A DNA stretch of 54,768 bases from Microvirga massiliensis. Lineage in GTDB: Bacteria; Pseudomonadota; Alphaproteobacteria; Rhizobiales; Beijerinckiaceae. A program made the position numbers and the translations under genes. Positions 1 to 8,834 of this stretch are shown piece after piece (positions within the stretch are counted from its first letter, which is position 1; every line of letters starts with the position of its first letter). The notes beneath the pieces are model-generated. The model did no database searches. It saw nothing but the letters and a program-made list of their open reading frames with translations, and was not told the DNA's origin. The DNA lies in NCBI RefSeq assembly GCF_001006805.1, contig NZ_LN811359.1, positions 103,080 to 157,847 on the forward strand, given 5' to 3'.

Positions 1-57
1 GCCTACGCCGATCATCTGAACGGCAAGCTCGTCCTTTGGCTTGGCAACGGGAGCTGA
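1..57 (+). CDS. 3' end of an unidentified gene (partial)
   Basis: The first 18 codons of the window are open in frame 1 and end at a TGA at 55-57, giving a tail that ends LWLGNGS. The upstream part lies outside the window, so the family cannot be named. It may be the true end of a gene running in from the left or a chance open stretch; nothing else supports it. Confidence 0.25.
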   Translation, partial: AYADHLNGKLVLWLGNGS

Positions 58-412
58 GCTTTGTTGAGGCTTCAGGATTACATTCATTGTATGTGCCGCC
101 CATTCAAGTCTTTGACGTCATTATCAGCATCAAGCCGACAGGCTTGGCGCTTTAAGTAGAAACGTGATCGACAACACATCTCAACCCGACGCTCTCTGCA
201 GTCGTACTGACGTACTTATTGCGCCAAGTGGAGAGCGCGCAGTATCAGTCGTCAGCAGTCCCATGGACGTCGATTCTACGGCCCGTCGTTCATTTGGCAT
301 CCGTAACCGCCCAAAACACCTATCTTAGGTGATTTTTCCAAGTGAGGCACGCCCCGAGGGGCGTATTCCTCACGAGGCGAAATGGCGAATCCTCAGGGAA
401 GTGCCGCGACCT
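58..412. other. Intergenic region with no recognisable gene
   Basis: This 355-base stretch separates the partial frame at the left edge from the stop codon of the minus-strand binding-protein gene. I see no protein with family features in any frame. Its one clear element is the hairpin at 342-373, listed separately. Confidence 0.5.
342..373 (-). terminator. Possible hairpin terminator after the amino acid binding-protein gene
   Basis: An imperfect stem-loop: GTGAGG (342-347) pairs with CCTCAC (368-373), and ACGCCC (349-354) pairs with GGGCGT (359-364) around a small loop. It lies about 40 bases beyond the stop codon of the binding-protein gene at 413, where a transcript end is expected. There is no long run of T on the minus strand after it, so it may be only a 3'-end-stabilising hairpin. 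Confidence 0.4.
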
Positions 413-1210
413 CTAGTTCAGTTCCCATTTTGCTCGAAGCGCGGAGATTCGGCCAGACAAATGCTGCGCTTCTAACCAGTTGTTGAGGAAGTTAAGGAGG
501 TGATACTCGCCGGGCCGGACGGAGTATGCACGGCGGGCCTGGTTGATCTCGCGATCCGGCTCCAGAAGACGGACAGGGGCCTCAGGATTCGTTCGAATGA
601 AGCGTCGGGCGCTGTTGGAGTCAGCAACGTTGGCCTCTGCTCGCTTGTTAGCGACTTCCAGGACAGGGGCTACCTGGTTGTCGGTCGTCAAAACCCGGAC
701 CTTTGCATTGGGGAAGCGCGCCCGCGCCGTCCGTTCGTTTGTCGTCCCCCCCAAAACCGAGAACGTAACATTGGCTTGATTCAAGTCCTCGTGCTTCTGA
801 TAGGGGGAGTCTCGGTGAACTAGAATCAACTCGCCAGACGTGATGTAGGTTGTTGTGAAAACCACGGACTGAGCACGCTCGGGCGAGGCGTAGGTCGACG
901 CCATGAGAACGTCGTACTGATTGGAAAGGAGACCATTGATGATGGTCGCCCACGAGGCGTCGACCATCTGAAGCTTCACTCCGAGTGACTGAGCGAGATC
1001 ATTGGCCATGTCGACGTTAAATCCCTCCCACGCGTTCGTGGCAGGATTCTTAATTGCAAAGGGCGCCGAGTCCGCAATGCCCACGCGCAGGACTCCCTCC
1101 GACTTTATGCGCTTGATAGCCTGATCCTGCTGGGCCAAAGCTTCATGCGTGCCAGGACTGAACATCGCTAAAGTCACTATGGCGACGAGTACACTTAGTC
1201 TGCGAAACAT
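413..1210 (-). CDS. Polar amino acid ABC transporter, periplasmic substrate-binding protein (family 3)
   Basis: Binding protein of a polar amino acid ABC importer, 265 residues, the usual size for family 3. I chose the ATG at 1210, which follows a GAGGAAAAAGAG ribosome site; an in-frame GTG at 1243 has weaker support. The N-terminus is a typical Sec signal (MFRRLSVLVAIVTLAMF, then small residues ending ALAQQ). The mature part opens with IKRIKSEGVLRVGIADSAPF and has the GFNVDMANDLAQSLG segment typical of the family. It is the last gene of a minus-strand set after two permeases. The ligand cannot be told from sequence; neighbouring amino acid and opine-type enzymes fit an amino acid or derivative. 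Confidence 0.88.
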   Translation of the reverse strand: MFRRLSVLVAIVTLAMFSPGTHEALAQQDQAIKRIKSEGVLRVGIADSAPFAIKNPATNAWEGFNVDMANDLAQSLGVKLQMVDASWATIINGLLSNQYDVLMASTYASPERAQSVVFTTTYITSGELILVHRDSPYQKHEDLNQANVTFSVLGGTTNERTARARFPNAKVRVLTTDNQVAPVLEVANKRAEANVADSNSARRFIRTNPEAPVRLLEPDREINQARRAYSVRPGEYHLLNFLNNWLEAQHLSGRISALRAKWELN

Positions 1211-1245
1211 CACTCTTTTTCCTCTGTTGGACTGCAACTTCACTA

Positions 1246-1911
1246 CTAACGTGCGAGACGCCCTCGACTATGCATCAGATGCCTTGCGAACACGCTGAAC
1301 GGAAAGATGATCAGAAAGAAGAACACGCCTATGGCGGTGAAGAACTCAAGATAGCGGAACGTCTGCCCACCAAGCGTGAACGCGCTGTGCGCTACTTCCA
1401 TGACGCCTATAACCGATAGAAGTGTGGACTGCTTGAGGAGTTCAGTTGTATAATTGACGATTGGTGCAAGCATTTGCCTCAGCGCTTGCGGCAGCACGAC
1501 ACACCCCCAGAGCGGGATAGCAGATAAGCCGAGTGCCATTGCACCCTCCCGTTGGCCCTTGGGGACCGCCTGAATTCCTGCCCGAAAGATTTCACCGAGG
1601 TTCGCGCCGGCCGCCAATGCGAGTGCGAGCACACCCGTGAGAAGCGCAGAAAGATTGACATTGATGAGTTGAGGAAGGCAAAAGTACACCCAGAAAATGA
1701 GGACCATTTCCGGGATATTACGGAAGCAGTTCACATAGGCACGGCCCACGATAGCGGCCCACCGCTTCTCTGAAAGGTTGAGCGAAGCGATTAGCAACCC
1801 AATCACCGCTCCCAGCCCGAGCACGATTAAGACTATCCAAAAGGTGTTCAAGAGCCCCAGGAGAAGATCCGGCCAATAGCGACTAAGCACCGTCCAGTCA
1901 AAGAACATCAC
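1246..1911 (-). CDS. Polar amino acid ABC transporter permease (HisM/GlnP type)
   Basis: Inner-membrane permease of the family 3 importer, 221 residues with about five hydrophobic segments. The cytoplasmic loop that docks with the ATPase is visible near residues 135-160 (EGAMALGLS, then VVLPQALRQMLAP). It lies 6 bases after the stop of the partner permease and 35 bases before the binding protein start, so the three are probably co-transcribed. No ATP-binding subunit gene lies beside it, so the complex must borrow an ATPase encoded elsewhere or be incomplete. Confidence 0.9.
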   Translation of the reverse strand: MMFFDWTVLSRYWPDLLLGLLNTFWIVLIVLGLGAVIGLLIASLNLSEKRWAAIVGRAYVNCFRNIPEMVLIFWVYFCLPQLINVNLSALLTGVLALALAAGANLGEIFRAGIQAVPKGQREGAMALGLSAIPLWGCVVLPQALRQMLAPIVNYTTELLKQSTLLSVIGVMEVAHSAFTLGGQTFRYLEFFTAIGVFFFLIIFPFSVFARHLMHSRGRLAR

Positions 1912-1917
1912 GAGATC

Positions 1918-2592
1918 CTATCGTTCGGCATGACGAAGACGTTTTTCCAGACGCCTCGCTAGTAGGTCTAAGGAGATCCCAATGGCAAAGTAGACCAAGG
2001 CTGCGAACGTGAATATCTCGATTGTTCTGAATGTGTAATTGCTGATGCGGTTTACGACCTGCAGGAACTCGCCGATCGACAGGACCGACACGATGGTTGT
2101 GCCTTTCAGAACGCTGACTGTCATGTTGACGAGGGGCGGAATCATTATCTTGAGGGCCTGCGGAAGAACGACCAGTCGAAAGCACAGCCACTTCGTTAGA
2201 CCAATCGCCTCGCTCGCCTCCCACTGACTGCGCGGAACAGCGGCGATGCCGGCCCTCACGATCTCGGTAAAGTATGCGCCCGCGCTGAGTGTAAGTGTGA
2301 GCAGACCACTTTGACTTGGCGTCATGGGTACTCCAGTTAGCGTCGGCAGCGCGAAGTGCACCCACATAAGCTGGATGAGCAGTGGGGTATTTCGGAACGT
2401 CTCGACATACGCTGTTACCAGCCACACCATAGGGCGGCCCGCAATGCGCTCCGAAACTGCTAGGATCACTCCAAGGATGATGCCCGCCGTTGACGCAGCC
2501 GCCGTGAGCCAGAGCGTGATAAAGAGCGCATCGAGCAACGCGGACCGATAGGTCCAAATGATCTCCAGATGCAGGTTGTTAAGAACGCTCAT
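1918..2592 (-). CDS. Polar amino acid ABC transporter permease (HisQ/GlnP type)
   Basis: Second permease subunit of the family 3 amino acid importer, 224 residues from the ATG at 2592. An upstream in-frame TTG at 2643 would add 17 residues (ending ERSQQ) with no hydrophobic character, so I prefer the ATG. The EAA-type loop is seen as EASEAIGLT, then LVVLPQALKIMIPP. Membrane segments resemble those of the partner encoded at 1246-1911, with which it should form a heterodimeric channel. It is the first gene of the three-gene set, and a promoter should lie in the 368-base gap upstream. Confidence 0.9.
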   Translation of the reverse strand: MSVLNNLHLEIIWTYRSALLDALFITLWLTAAASTAGIILGVILAVSERIAGRPMVWLVTAYVETFRNTPLLIQLMWVHFALPTLTGVPMTPSQSGLLTLTLSAGAYFTEIVRAGIAAVPRSQWEASEAIGLTKWLCFRLVVLPQALKIMIPPLVNMTVSVLKGTTIVSVLSIGEFLQVVNRISNYTFRTIEIFTFAALVYFAIGISLDLLARRLEKRLRHAER

Positions 2593-2960
2593 CTGCTGAG
2601 ATCTTTCACGCGAGGTAGCGGAATACACCGACAGCCGACGCAAGCACGGCTCGGGCGGTGGGGCCGCCGAATGCGCAAAGATCAGCCCCAGCAGTGAGAT
2701 TATCAGGGCCGGGTATGGCGGTCTCTGGGGATCGAGGATGTCGGCTTGCCCACCCGCACCTTATAGATCGCGGCAAGCCCTGCAACTGTATTTGAATGAA
2801 TCGCGCATTCAAAGTGCCCATTTGGCGCTGCCCCTCTTGTACCGTCACCGGCTTCGGCCAAGCTGACCACTTTCGAGTGCTATTGTCGAGCGCTCCGATT
2901 GGGCGAGTTCGCATGTCGCGAACTCTCCCGTGATCTCGCTCGTCCGACTATGTCGCCGTC
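2593..2960. other. Intergenic region upstream of the amino acid ABC genes
   Basis: This 368-base gap lies between the opine-dehydrogenase-family gene and the first permease. It is where the missing ATPase gene might be expected, but no Walker A, signature or Walker B motif can be read in any frame. It probably holds the promoter of the ABC genes; I cannot assign convincing -35 and -10 boxes. Confidence 0.5.
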
Positions 2961-4034
2961 TCATACCAGGTCAAGATCCTCCAGCTTCCAGCCAATGCTG
3001 GAGAACTCCCGCCCACAAATTGTGTCCGCCAGATGGGTAAGCGCATCTAGAGTGGGTGTGACCACCCCTTTTACGCGCCCGAGTTCCGCGATTATGGCAA
3101 ATCCATACCGGACATTCTCCACGGTGTAGCGGTGGAACAACCGATCCGGGCCAGTCAGCAGGGCGAACCCGTCGTACCCGCCACTCGTGTCTCTAAAATT
3201 TGCCCCTTCGACGCTCGTCGGATGCTCGTATACCTCCTCAGGGTAAGGAGCTATATCGACGCCCCAGGCGCGGCCGACTTCGATGAATTCGTAGTGTGCG
3301 GCTCGAACGGTCCGGCGCACTCCGCTCGTCATGCCATCCCTGAACAGCGCGAAGTTTCCCTGCATCGCCTCGATCGCACCAACGTTGAGAAGCGGCCCGA
3401 TTCCGAGAACAAGCATGCTTGAGTTGCGCAGCGCAACCTCGATTGCACTCTTCACGATCGTGATGTTCGGAAAAGTGGACTGTAATGGTTGGAGGCTCTC
3501 CCTTGTGCTCTCATGCGGGATCCCCGTCGCAAACATCTTTAGGGCACGAAAGGCGATCCTAACTTGTCTCTCCCCAATTCTCCGACAGCCGTAGGGAAGA
3601 GTATTGACCTCCGCGATCTTTGCGTCCTCTGCGGCCATTCCCGCCTGACGGGCTAACTTCTTGAACCGTAGGGAGCCAAGTCGCCCCGCCCACAGGACAA
3701 TCGTGCAGTCGGGCCCGAGCCTCGGCAGCAGCATTCGAAAGTAGACCTCTTGCGCCGATACCGGCACTACGAGGTGAATGAGATTGGCGCCTTCCAGAGC
3801 CTCATCCAGGTCGTCGCCGACTTTCCGGAGAATCGCCGTTTGCTCCCTGCCCTGGGCATCGACAAGGGTCAGCCGAGGCGTCCTCTGCAGTTCCGAGATC
3901 GAAAAGCTGAAATCGGGGTGCTCATAAAGACGAACATCGTGCCCCTGCAGCGCGAGGTCGCCCGCGAGTGCAAGCCCACCATTACCGGCCCCCAGAACGG
4001 CACTCGACGAGCCGGCGCGAGATGAAACCGTCAT
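2961..4034 (-). CDS. Opine/octopine dehydrogenase family NAD(P)-dependent oxidoreductase
   Basis: A 357-residue enzyme of the octopine/nopaline dehydrogenase family, which reductively joins an amino acid to a 2-oxo acid or reverses the reaction. The N-terminal Rossmann fold shows GAGNGGLALAGDLALQGHDV at about residues 16-35. The C-terminal opine dehydrogenase domain carries an all-helical region with a GPLLNVGAIE segment and YEHPTSVEGANF near residue 270, plausibly the family's catalytic His region. It starts 2 bases after the stop of the GntR gene, so the two are probably translated from one message. An upstream amino acid transporter subunit set and transaminase genes fit amino acid or opine catabolism; the substrate is unknown. 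Confidence 0.8.
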   Translation of the reverse strand: MTVSSRAGSSSAVLGAGNGGLALAGDLALQGHDVRLYEHPDFSFSISELQRTPRLTLVDAQGREQTAILRKVGDDLDEALEGANLIHLVVPVSAQEVYFRMLLPRLGPDCTIVLWAGRLGSLRFKKLARQAGMAAEDAKIAEVNTLPYGCRRIGERQVRIAFRALKMFATGIPHESTRESLQPLQSTFPNITIVKSAIEVALRNSSMLVLGIGPLLNVGAIEAMQGNFALFRDGMTSGVRRTVRAAHYEFIEVGRAWGVDIAPYPEEVYEHPTSVEGANFRDTSGGYDGFALLTGPDRLFHRYTVENVRYGFAIIAELGRVKGVVTPTLDALTHLADTICGREFSSIGWKLEDLDLV

Positions 4035-4036
4035 GT

Positions 4037-4735
4037 CTATGCAACCCCCCTTTTGTCCTGCCAGGCTTCGCCTCGCGATGTGGCCGCGCCCTTGCTCTTG
4101 GACATGTCCGCCACAATCGAGTGCGCGTTCGCTATGACGTGCGCTCGCACGATCCGTTCTGCCTCTTCGGTTTGCTGGTTGCGCAGCGGCTCAAGAAAGC
4201 GCCAGTGCTCGTGACCGGCGAGCTCCGGGTCGCCATGGGCCACACTGTACATGAGCAGGTAGGGCTTGACCCGGGTCCTGAGCCTGCTGATCTGGGCACA
4301 GAGCTCCTGGCGCCCGCTTATCCCGCACAGATAATCGTGCACGGCATCATGCCGCTCAATCCATCGGGTGCGATCCGACTTGGCCCTCTCCATTTGCTGA
4401 ACGAGGAAATCGAGCTCCTCGATATGCGATTTCGTCGCGCGCGTCGCCGCAATTCCGGCTGCCAATCCTTCGAGAACCGAACGGATCTCGAAGAGCTCGA
4501 GAATATCTTCAAGCGAAAGATTGGTGACCGTCGCACCACGGTTGAGACGAATGGTTACCAAGCCCTCCGAATCGAGTTGACGCAACGCGTCACGCACTGG
4601 CATGCGGCTGATGTCGAGTTGCTGTGCGATCGACTCGGTCTTGAGCCAAGATCCAGCCGTGAACTTCCCCGAAAGAATACCTTCCCGGATAAAGTTGTAA
4701 GCCAGCTGCTGCGGTGTCGCGTCATCTCTATACAT
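4037..4735 (-). CDS. GntR family transcriptional regulator, FCD (FadR-like) subgroup
   Basis: A 232-residue one-component regulator. Residues about 8-70 form the GntR winged helix (AYNFIREGILSGKFTAGSWL, then LDISRMPVRDALRQLDSEGL). Residues about 75-215 form the helical FCD ligand domain, with a metal-ligand-type RHDAVHDYL segment and a later conserved His in RIVRAHV. FCD regulators usually bind a small carboxylic or amino acid, often through a metal ion. Embedded in the minus-strand gene run between the second isomerase-like gene and the opine dehydrogenase gene, it probably controls this catabolic set. Confidence 0.9.
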   Translation of the reverse strand: MYRDDATPQQLAYNFIREGILSGKFTAGSWLKTESIAQQLDISRMPVRDALRQLDSEGLVTIRLNRGATVTNLSLEDILELFEIRSVLEGLAAGIAATRATKSHIEELDFLVQQMERAKSDRTRWIERHDAVHDYLCGISGRQELCAQISRLRTRVKPYLLMYSVAHGDPELAGHEHWRFLEPLRNQQTEEAERIVRAHVIANAHSIVADMSKSKGAATSRGEAWQDKRGVA

Positions 4736-4771
4736 GATTTCTTCAACTTGCTTTTGGCGGCCTGGCCATCC

Positions 4772-5485
4772 TCAACGTGCGAATAGGCGACCCAGCCGAA
4801 CGACTTTGTCTGTGTTTCCGATCTTGTTCAGCGCGGACCAGAAGAGCGTCTGGTTCTGGGTCAAGATCGGGATCCCAAGCTCTTGTTCCAGTGGCTCGAT
4901 CGACTCGAATGTCGGCACGTCCGTCGACAGGATGAGCAGAGCCTCAGCCCCGCTCAGATCGAGATTGTCGACGGCGCCCCGGAGCTGCTCCGGCGTGATC
5001 ATTGGCGTTTTCAACATGTCCATGAAGTCGAATGTCGTGTCCGCCGTCATCTTGAACCCGTGGCGCGCAAAGAAAGGTCCGGCGAGTGCCTGCAGGTTCT
5101 GCGGGTAGGGAGAGATCATCGCAAACTTCTTGATCCCGAGGTGGCGGAGGGCATCGTGCAACGCGGTCCAGCCGGTGACGCAAGGGACCTTGTATTGGGC
5201 TGTGATCTCCCGAGTGCGTCGGTCGTTCCAATCCGGCTCCATGATGAAGCTGACCACCATGTCGGCGATCATGATGACGTCCACGACCGTTGCCATGAGC
5301 TCGGCGGCGGAGCGGCTGATCTCCGCTTCCATTCCCTTGAGAGCGTCGGCCGTGACGTCGCCCTTCAACATCAGACGACTTGCATAGAGCGCGGATCCTG
5401 CAGGCATCCGACTCCAAAGCTCCGGCTCGAGAGTTGAGTTATTGCCTGGAACCATCACGCCGAGACGGTGCTTGATCGAGTACAT
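4772..5485 (-). CDS. Maleate isomerase/arylmalonate decarboxylase family protein lacking both catalytic cysteines (paralogue 1)
   Basis: A 237-residue protein of the Asp/Glu racemase superfamily, maleate isomerase/arylmalonate decarboxylase branch, recognised by GVMVPGNNSTLEPELW near the N-terminus and the two-domain pattern. The start at 5485 has an AGGGGG ribosome site 7 bases upstream; a longer in-frame reading overlaps the previous gene. In this family two cysteines act on either side of the substrate. Here the first position reads IADMV (Asp75) and the second ILSTDVP (Ser187), so both are absent. The protein aligns without gaps to the one encoded at 11901-12614. It may be a non-cysteine enzyme or a binding protein; the family is clear, the reaction is not. 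Confidence 0.8.
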   Translation of the reverse strand: MYSIKHRLGVMVPGNNSTLEPELWSRMPAGSALYASRLMLKGDVTADALKGMEAEISRSAAELMATVVDVIMIADMVVSFIMEPDWNDRRTREITAQYKVPCVTGWTALHDALRHLGIKKFAMISPYPQNLQALAGPFFARHGFKMTADTTFDFMDMLKTPMITPEQLRGAVDNLDLSGAEALLILSTDVPTFESIEPLEQELGIPILTQNQTLFWSALNKIGNTDKVVRLGRLFAR

Positions 5486-5505
5486 TGTTCTACCCCCTGA
5501 GATAA

Positions 5506-6486
5506 TTAGGCTTCGAGATTGAATATAGGCGCGGTGATCCCGTCCTTGGACAGAAGCGTTCCGGCGAGATAGAGGTCCTGCACGGCATTCCCCAAGGACT
5601 TGAACACCGTGATCTCGGATGAGTCCCTTCGCGCGGGAATGTCTCCAGCGAACATTGATCCAATCTCGCCTCTGATACGGTCCCTCGAGAGCACGCCGCT
5701 TTGGAGGGGAATGCGGATGTCGCCGGCCCGCTCCAGACCTGCGCTCATCGAGTCGAGGTAGAAGATGGCGCGCCCGGCCACCTGATCGTCGATCTCCCGC
5801 CATTCCGGGCGAAATGCGCCAGCAATATTGATATGAACACCCGGCCGAACCTTGCTCCCGTCGAAGACCGGCTCAGTAGCCGATGTTACAGTCGTGATCA
5901 CGTCGGCCACGGAAGCCGCCTCGTCCGGGCTAACATCGTGGTCGATCTGCATTTCGGCGAATGCTCTGTCGTTACGCAGTCTGGCTGCCAGCGCTTCGAC
6001 CCGGGCTGACGTGCGGCCGACAAGGATCACGCGCTCGAAATTCCGCACCCGACATAGGAGCCGAACCGAGGGCTCAGCCAGCTTGCCGGCTCCATAGACC
6101 GCGAGCGTTCGCACCTGCTTGGGCGCCAGCGCATCGGTGGCGGCTGCAAGTCCCGCAGCGGTCCGGAAATCGGTAAACCAGTCGGATGAGAGAAGCCCGA
6201 CCGGAGTTACGCTCTGCGCGTCGATCACGAGGATCATGGAAACGGTGTGCAACCCGCTTGGATGACTTTCATCGGGACGGTTTGCGATCAGCTTGAACCC
6301 CAAATATTTGTCGGCCACGAGACCGGGCATTATGAAGAAGACACCCCCGCCGGGAAGCGGAATTTCCGTACGGAGCGGCACGGTGGCTGATCCGGAGGAC
6401 AACAGGCGGAACGCCTCAGCCGAGGCACGAATGGCCTCATCAGGATCGATCAGATTGCGAACTTCACTTTCTGACAGCAGTTTCAT
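5506..6486 (-). CDS. Ornithine cyclodeaminase/mu-crystallin family protein
   Basis: A 326-residue NAD(P)-binding protein of the ornithine cyclodeaminase/mu-crystallin family, whose members act as cyclodeaminases, imine (ketimine) reductases or amino acid dehydrogenases. The substrate-binding pattern includes PLRTEIPLPGG, GFKLIANRP and the hallmark DWFTDFRTAAGLA near residue 105. The dinucleotide-binding motif is VYGAGKLAEPSVRLL. It starts at the ATG at 6486, which shares one base with the TGA of the upstream amidohydrolase (TGATG), indicating translational coupling. The pairing with an amidohydrolase and an aminotransferase suggests processing of a released amino acid; true cyclodeaminase activity is not shown. 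Confidence 0.87.
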   Translation of the reverse strand: MKLLSESEVRNLIDPDEAIRASAEAFRLLSSGSATVPLRTEIPLPGGGVFFIMPGLVADKYLGFKLIANRPDESHPSGLHTVSMILVIDAQSVTPVGLLSSDWFTDFRTAAGLAAATDALAPKQVRTLAVYGAGKLAEPSVRLLCRVRNFERVILVGRTSARVEALAARLRNDRAFAEMQIDHDVSPDEAASVADVITTVTSATEPVFDGSKVRPGVHINIAGAFRPEWREIDDQVAGRAIFYLDSMSAGLERAGDIRIPLQSGVLSRDRIRGEIGSMFAGDIPARRDSSEITVFKSLGNAVQDLYLAGTLLSKDGITAPIFNLEA

Positions 6487-7703
6487 CAAACACCTTGCCC
6501 CGCTTCAAACAACTTGCCCACCGCCCTGGCCATGACACGGCATCCGCGGATAATATCCGCATCACTCGTATTCTCAGCGATGTCGTGACTCCGCCCGCCG
6601 ATGCTCGGCACGAACAACATGATTGAAGGGATGGCACGTGCCATGACCATGGCATCGTGACCTGCTCCGCTCGGCATCACCATGAATTCTTCTCCGAGTT
6701 CGTCGGCGGCATCTCGGAGGAGAGATTGCAGGTGAGCGTCCATGCTCACCGGATCCACCCCGCCAATCGATTCGACCGTGAAATCGATTCCCGAGGCCTG
6801 ACCTGCGGTGCGCACCGCCTGACGGACTTCCGCCTCAATGCGCCTCAGCACGGCAGGCTCAAGATCGCGAAACTCGAACACCAGAGAGGCTTCTGCCGGA
6901 ACGACGTTTGCCGCACCTGGCCGGAATTCGACGACGCCGATGTTCCAGACCGATTCAGGCTCCGCCCAGCGAGGCATCCCGTCCAGCAGGACCAAGCTGA
7001 GCCTCAGCAGCGCGGCACCGGCATCGCGGCGCATGTTCATCGGCGTCGTGCCGGCATGATCGGCTTGGCCACGCGCCGAAATCCGGAATCGGCGAATACC
7101 GACGATGCCCGTCACAATGCCAATCCCCTGGCCTGACGCTTCGAGCCGTGGGCCCTGTTCGATATGCGCTTCCAAAAACGCCGCGTACCTCCCGGCGTCG
7201 AGTCTTACCTCAGCGGGAGGAAGGTCTGCATCGCGCAGCACATCACGCAGGCGTCGGCCATCGGCGCTGACGGCCGTCTCGACGTCCGCCTGTTTCAGGG
7301 TGCCGCAGAACGACTTGCTTCCGAGACAGGGCACAAAAGTGCCCTCTTCGTCTTGGAACGACACCACATCGACCGGACCGACCCCCGCCGCGGTAGCGGC
7401 TCGGGCGATCTCAAGCCCGTAGATGACGCCCAACGCACCATCGAGCCATCCACCTTTTGGAACGGAATCGGTATGCGAGCCGATCAGCACGGCCCGACCT
7501 GCTCCAGGAGCCCGGCCATAGACTGTCCCGAACCGATCGAGCCGTGCCTCCAGTCCGGCTTCCTCCAGGCGCATGCTCAGCCAACGACGGGCGGCAAGAT
7601 CCGGTTCGGACAATGCAGTCCGATCGACGCCGGTCGAATACTTGCCAAACTCGGCCAGCCGGCGCAAATCCTGCAGGAGCCGATTTCCATCGATTTCAAT
7701 CAT
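6486..7703 (-). CDS. M20-family Zn-dependent hydrolase (N-carbamoyl-L-amino acid hydrolase/allantoate amidohydrolase type)
   Basis: A 405-residue amidohydrolase of the M20 HyuC/AllC group, which cleaves N-carbamoyl amino acids or ureides to amino acid, CO2 and ammonia. Metal-site signatures are IGSHTDSVPKGGWLDGALGV (about 72-91), FQDEEGTF (about 112-119), a conserved His in LEAHIEQGP, and a late SGAGHDAM segment; DHAGTTPMNMRRDA marks the dimerisation domain. I chose the ATG at 7703 with an AAGGA site; an upstream GTG at 7748 would nearly abut the previous gene. Its stop is coupled to the cyclodeaminase-like gene. An N-carbamoyl intermediate would fit a hydantoin- or dihydropyrimidine-like pathway with the amidohydrolase at 14408; this is inference. 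Confidence 0.88.
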   Translation of the reverse strand: MIEIDGNRLLQDLRRLAEFGKYSTGVDRTALSEPDLAARRWLSMRLEEAGLEARLDRFGTVYGRAPGAGRAVLIGSHTDSVPKGGWLDGALGVIYGLEIARAATAAGVGPVDVVSFQDEEGTFVPCLGSKSFCGTLKQADVETAVSADGRRLRDVLRDADLPPAEVRLDAGRYAAFLEAHIEQGPRLEASGQGIGIVTGIVGIRRFRISARGQADHAGTTPMNMRRDAGAALLRLSLVLLDGMPRWAEPESVWNIGVVEFRPGAANVVPAEASLVFEFRDLEPAVLRRIEAEVRQAVRTAGQASGIDFTVESIGGVDPVSMDAHLQSLLRDAADELGEEFMVMPSGAGHDAMVMARAIPSIMLFVPSIGGRSHDIAENTSDADIIRGCRVMARAVGKLFEAGQGV

Positions 7704-7752
7704 GAATTGGACATTCCTTGTCTGATAGCGCTGGCGGACCGCTCGCACTCGA

Positions 7753-8799
7753 TCAGGAGGCAGGTGCCGTCAGGCCCAGCAGTTTGCCGACCGTAGCGTT
7801 CCAGGCGTTGACGCATTCCGCTCCGCATGTCTTCGCCCATCGTGGCAGAATGGTCTTTTTCAGTGCGTCACGCCTGGAAGCCGTGTCGGTCTCGGTCACC
7901 TCGACCACCTTCATGCGCCCGGGCGGACCAAGCGGGCATTCGCCCCGGCCAGTGAGGCAAGCCAGCCCGACTTCAGATTCTTTCGCGTGAGCGGCAAGCA
8001 GCTTATCTTTGAGCCTCTGGAACTCTTCGGTCAGGAAGGCCTGCAGTTCGGGCGACATCTTCCGCCAGTCACGAAGGTTGGCAAAATAACCGACGATCTG
8101 CCAGTTGACCGGAAGAGGATATAGGTAGTTTGCGGCTTCGTGCCAGCCGGTTTTGTATCCGGCGGAGGTGCTCGTCAGCCCACAATCGACCACACCGGTC
8201 TGCAGTGCGGTCTGAACCTCGCCGAAGGCGATGTTGACGTCGTTGCCACCATAGTGCTGAACGAAATCGGCCTGCGTCGTGTTCGACACCCGCACTTTGC
8301 GTCCCTTTAGATCCGCAAGGCTCTTGAGCTCATTCCTGCAATAGAGGACCTGCGGAGGAAGGGGATAAAGGGCCAGCACCTTGATCCCATAATTCTTCTC
8401 GTAAAACTTCGAGAACTCCGGCTGGAATGTTGCAATCACCTTCTGCGCATCCTCAAACGAATCGGATAGCAGAGCGAGATCCAGACCGGAGTTTATTTTC
8501 ACGTCTCCGGTGTTGTAGGAGAGGATCATGTTGCTGATCGGTGCGACGCCCTGGCGGAGGAGATGGAACATCTCGGGCCCCTTGAGACCCATTTCATTCC
8601 AGGGCGTGATCTCGACGGTCACTTTTCCACTGGAATCCGCCGGAAGCTGCTTCGACCAGAAGTCGACTTCAACATCTTTCCAAGAAGGCTGAGCACTGTT
8701 AGCGCCGATGATCTTCAGTTTGGTTTGTGGAAGATCAAGCGCCATGGCCGGAACGGACACAAAAGTCGATATGAGAAGCAGGGATAGCATACGTTTCAT
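7753..8799 (-). CDS. TRAP transporter, periplasmic solute-binding protein DctP
   Basis: A 348-residue TRAP binding protein with a Sec signal (MKRMLSLLLISTFVSVPAMA). Family features include the segment FDLKGRKVRV-like LADLKGRKVRVSNTTQADF near residue 165 and the FGEVQTALQTGVVDC helix near residue 195, where the ligand-binding Arg region sits. Four or more cysteines in the C-terminal part (CLTGRGEC, then KTCGAEC) are unusual for DctP and could form disulfides in the periplasm. A GGGAG ribosome site precedes the ATG. It follows the large permease gene by 35 bases. The ligand is probably an organic or amino acid. Confidence 0.9.
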   Translation of the reverse strand: MKRMLSLLLISTFVSVPAMALDLPQTKLKIIGANSAQPSWKDVEVDFWSKQLPADSSGKVTVEITPWNEMGLKGPEMFHLLRQGVAPISNMILSYNTGDVKINSGLDLALLSDSFEDAQKVIATFQPEFSKFYEKNYGIKVLALYPLPPQVLYCRNELKSLADLKGRKVRVSNTTQADFVQHYGGNDVNIAFGEVQTALQTGVVDCGLTSTSAGYKTGWHEAANYLYPLPVNWQIVGYFANLRDWRKMSPELQAFLTEEFQRLKDKLLAAHAKESEVGLACLTGRGECPLGPPGRMKVVEVTETDTASRRDALKKTILPRWAKTCGAECVNAWNATVGKLLGLTAPAS

Positions 8800-8834
8800 G
8801 ACTTTCTCCCTTTGATAAAGCTATTCCAGGCTCT

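Noticed and set aside
5486..5803. N-terminal extension of the isomerase-like protein encoded at 4772
   Set aside because: It overlaps the cyclodeaminase-like gene, is rich in Arg without family similarity, and a strong ribosome site precedes the internal ATG at 5485.
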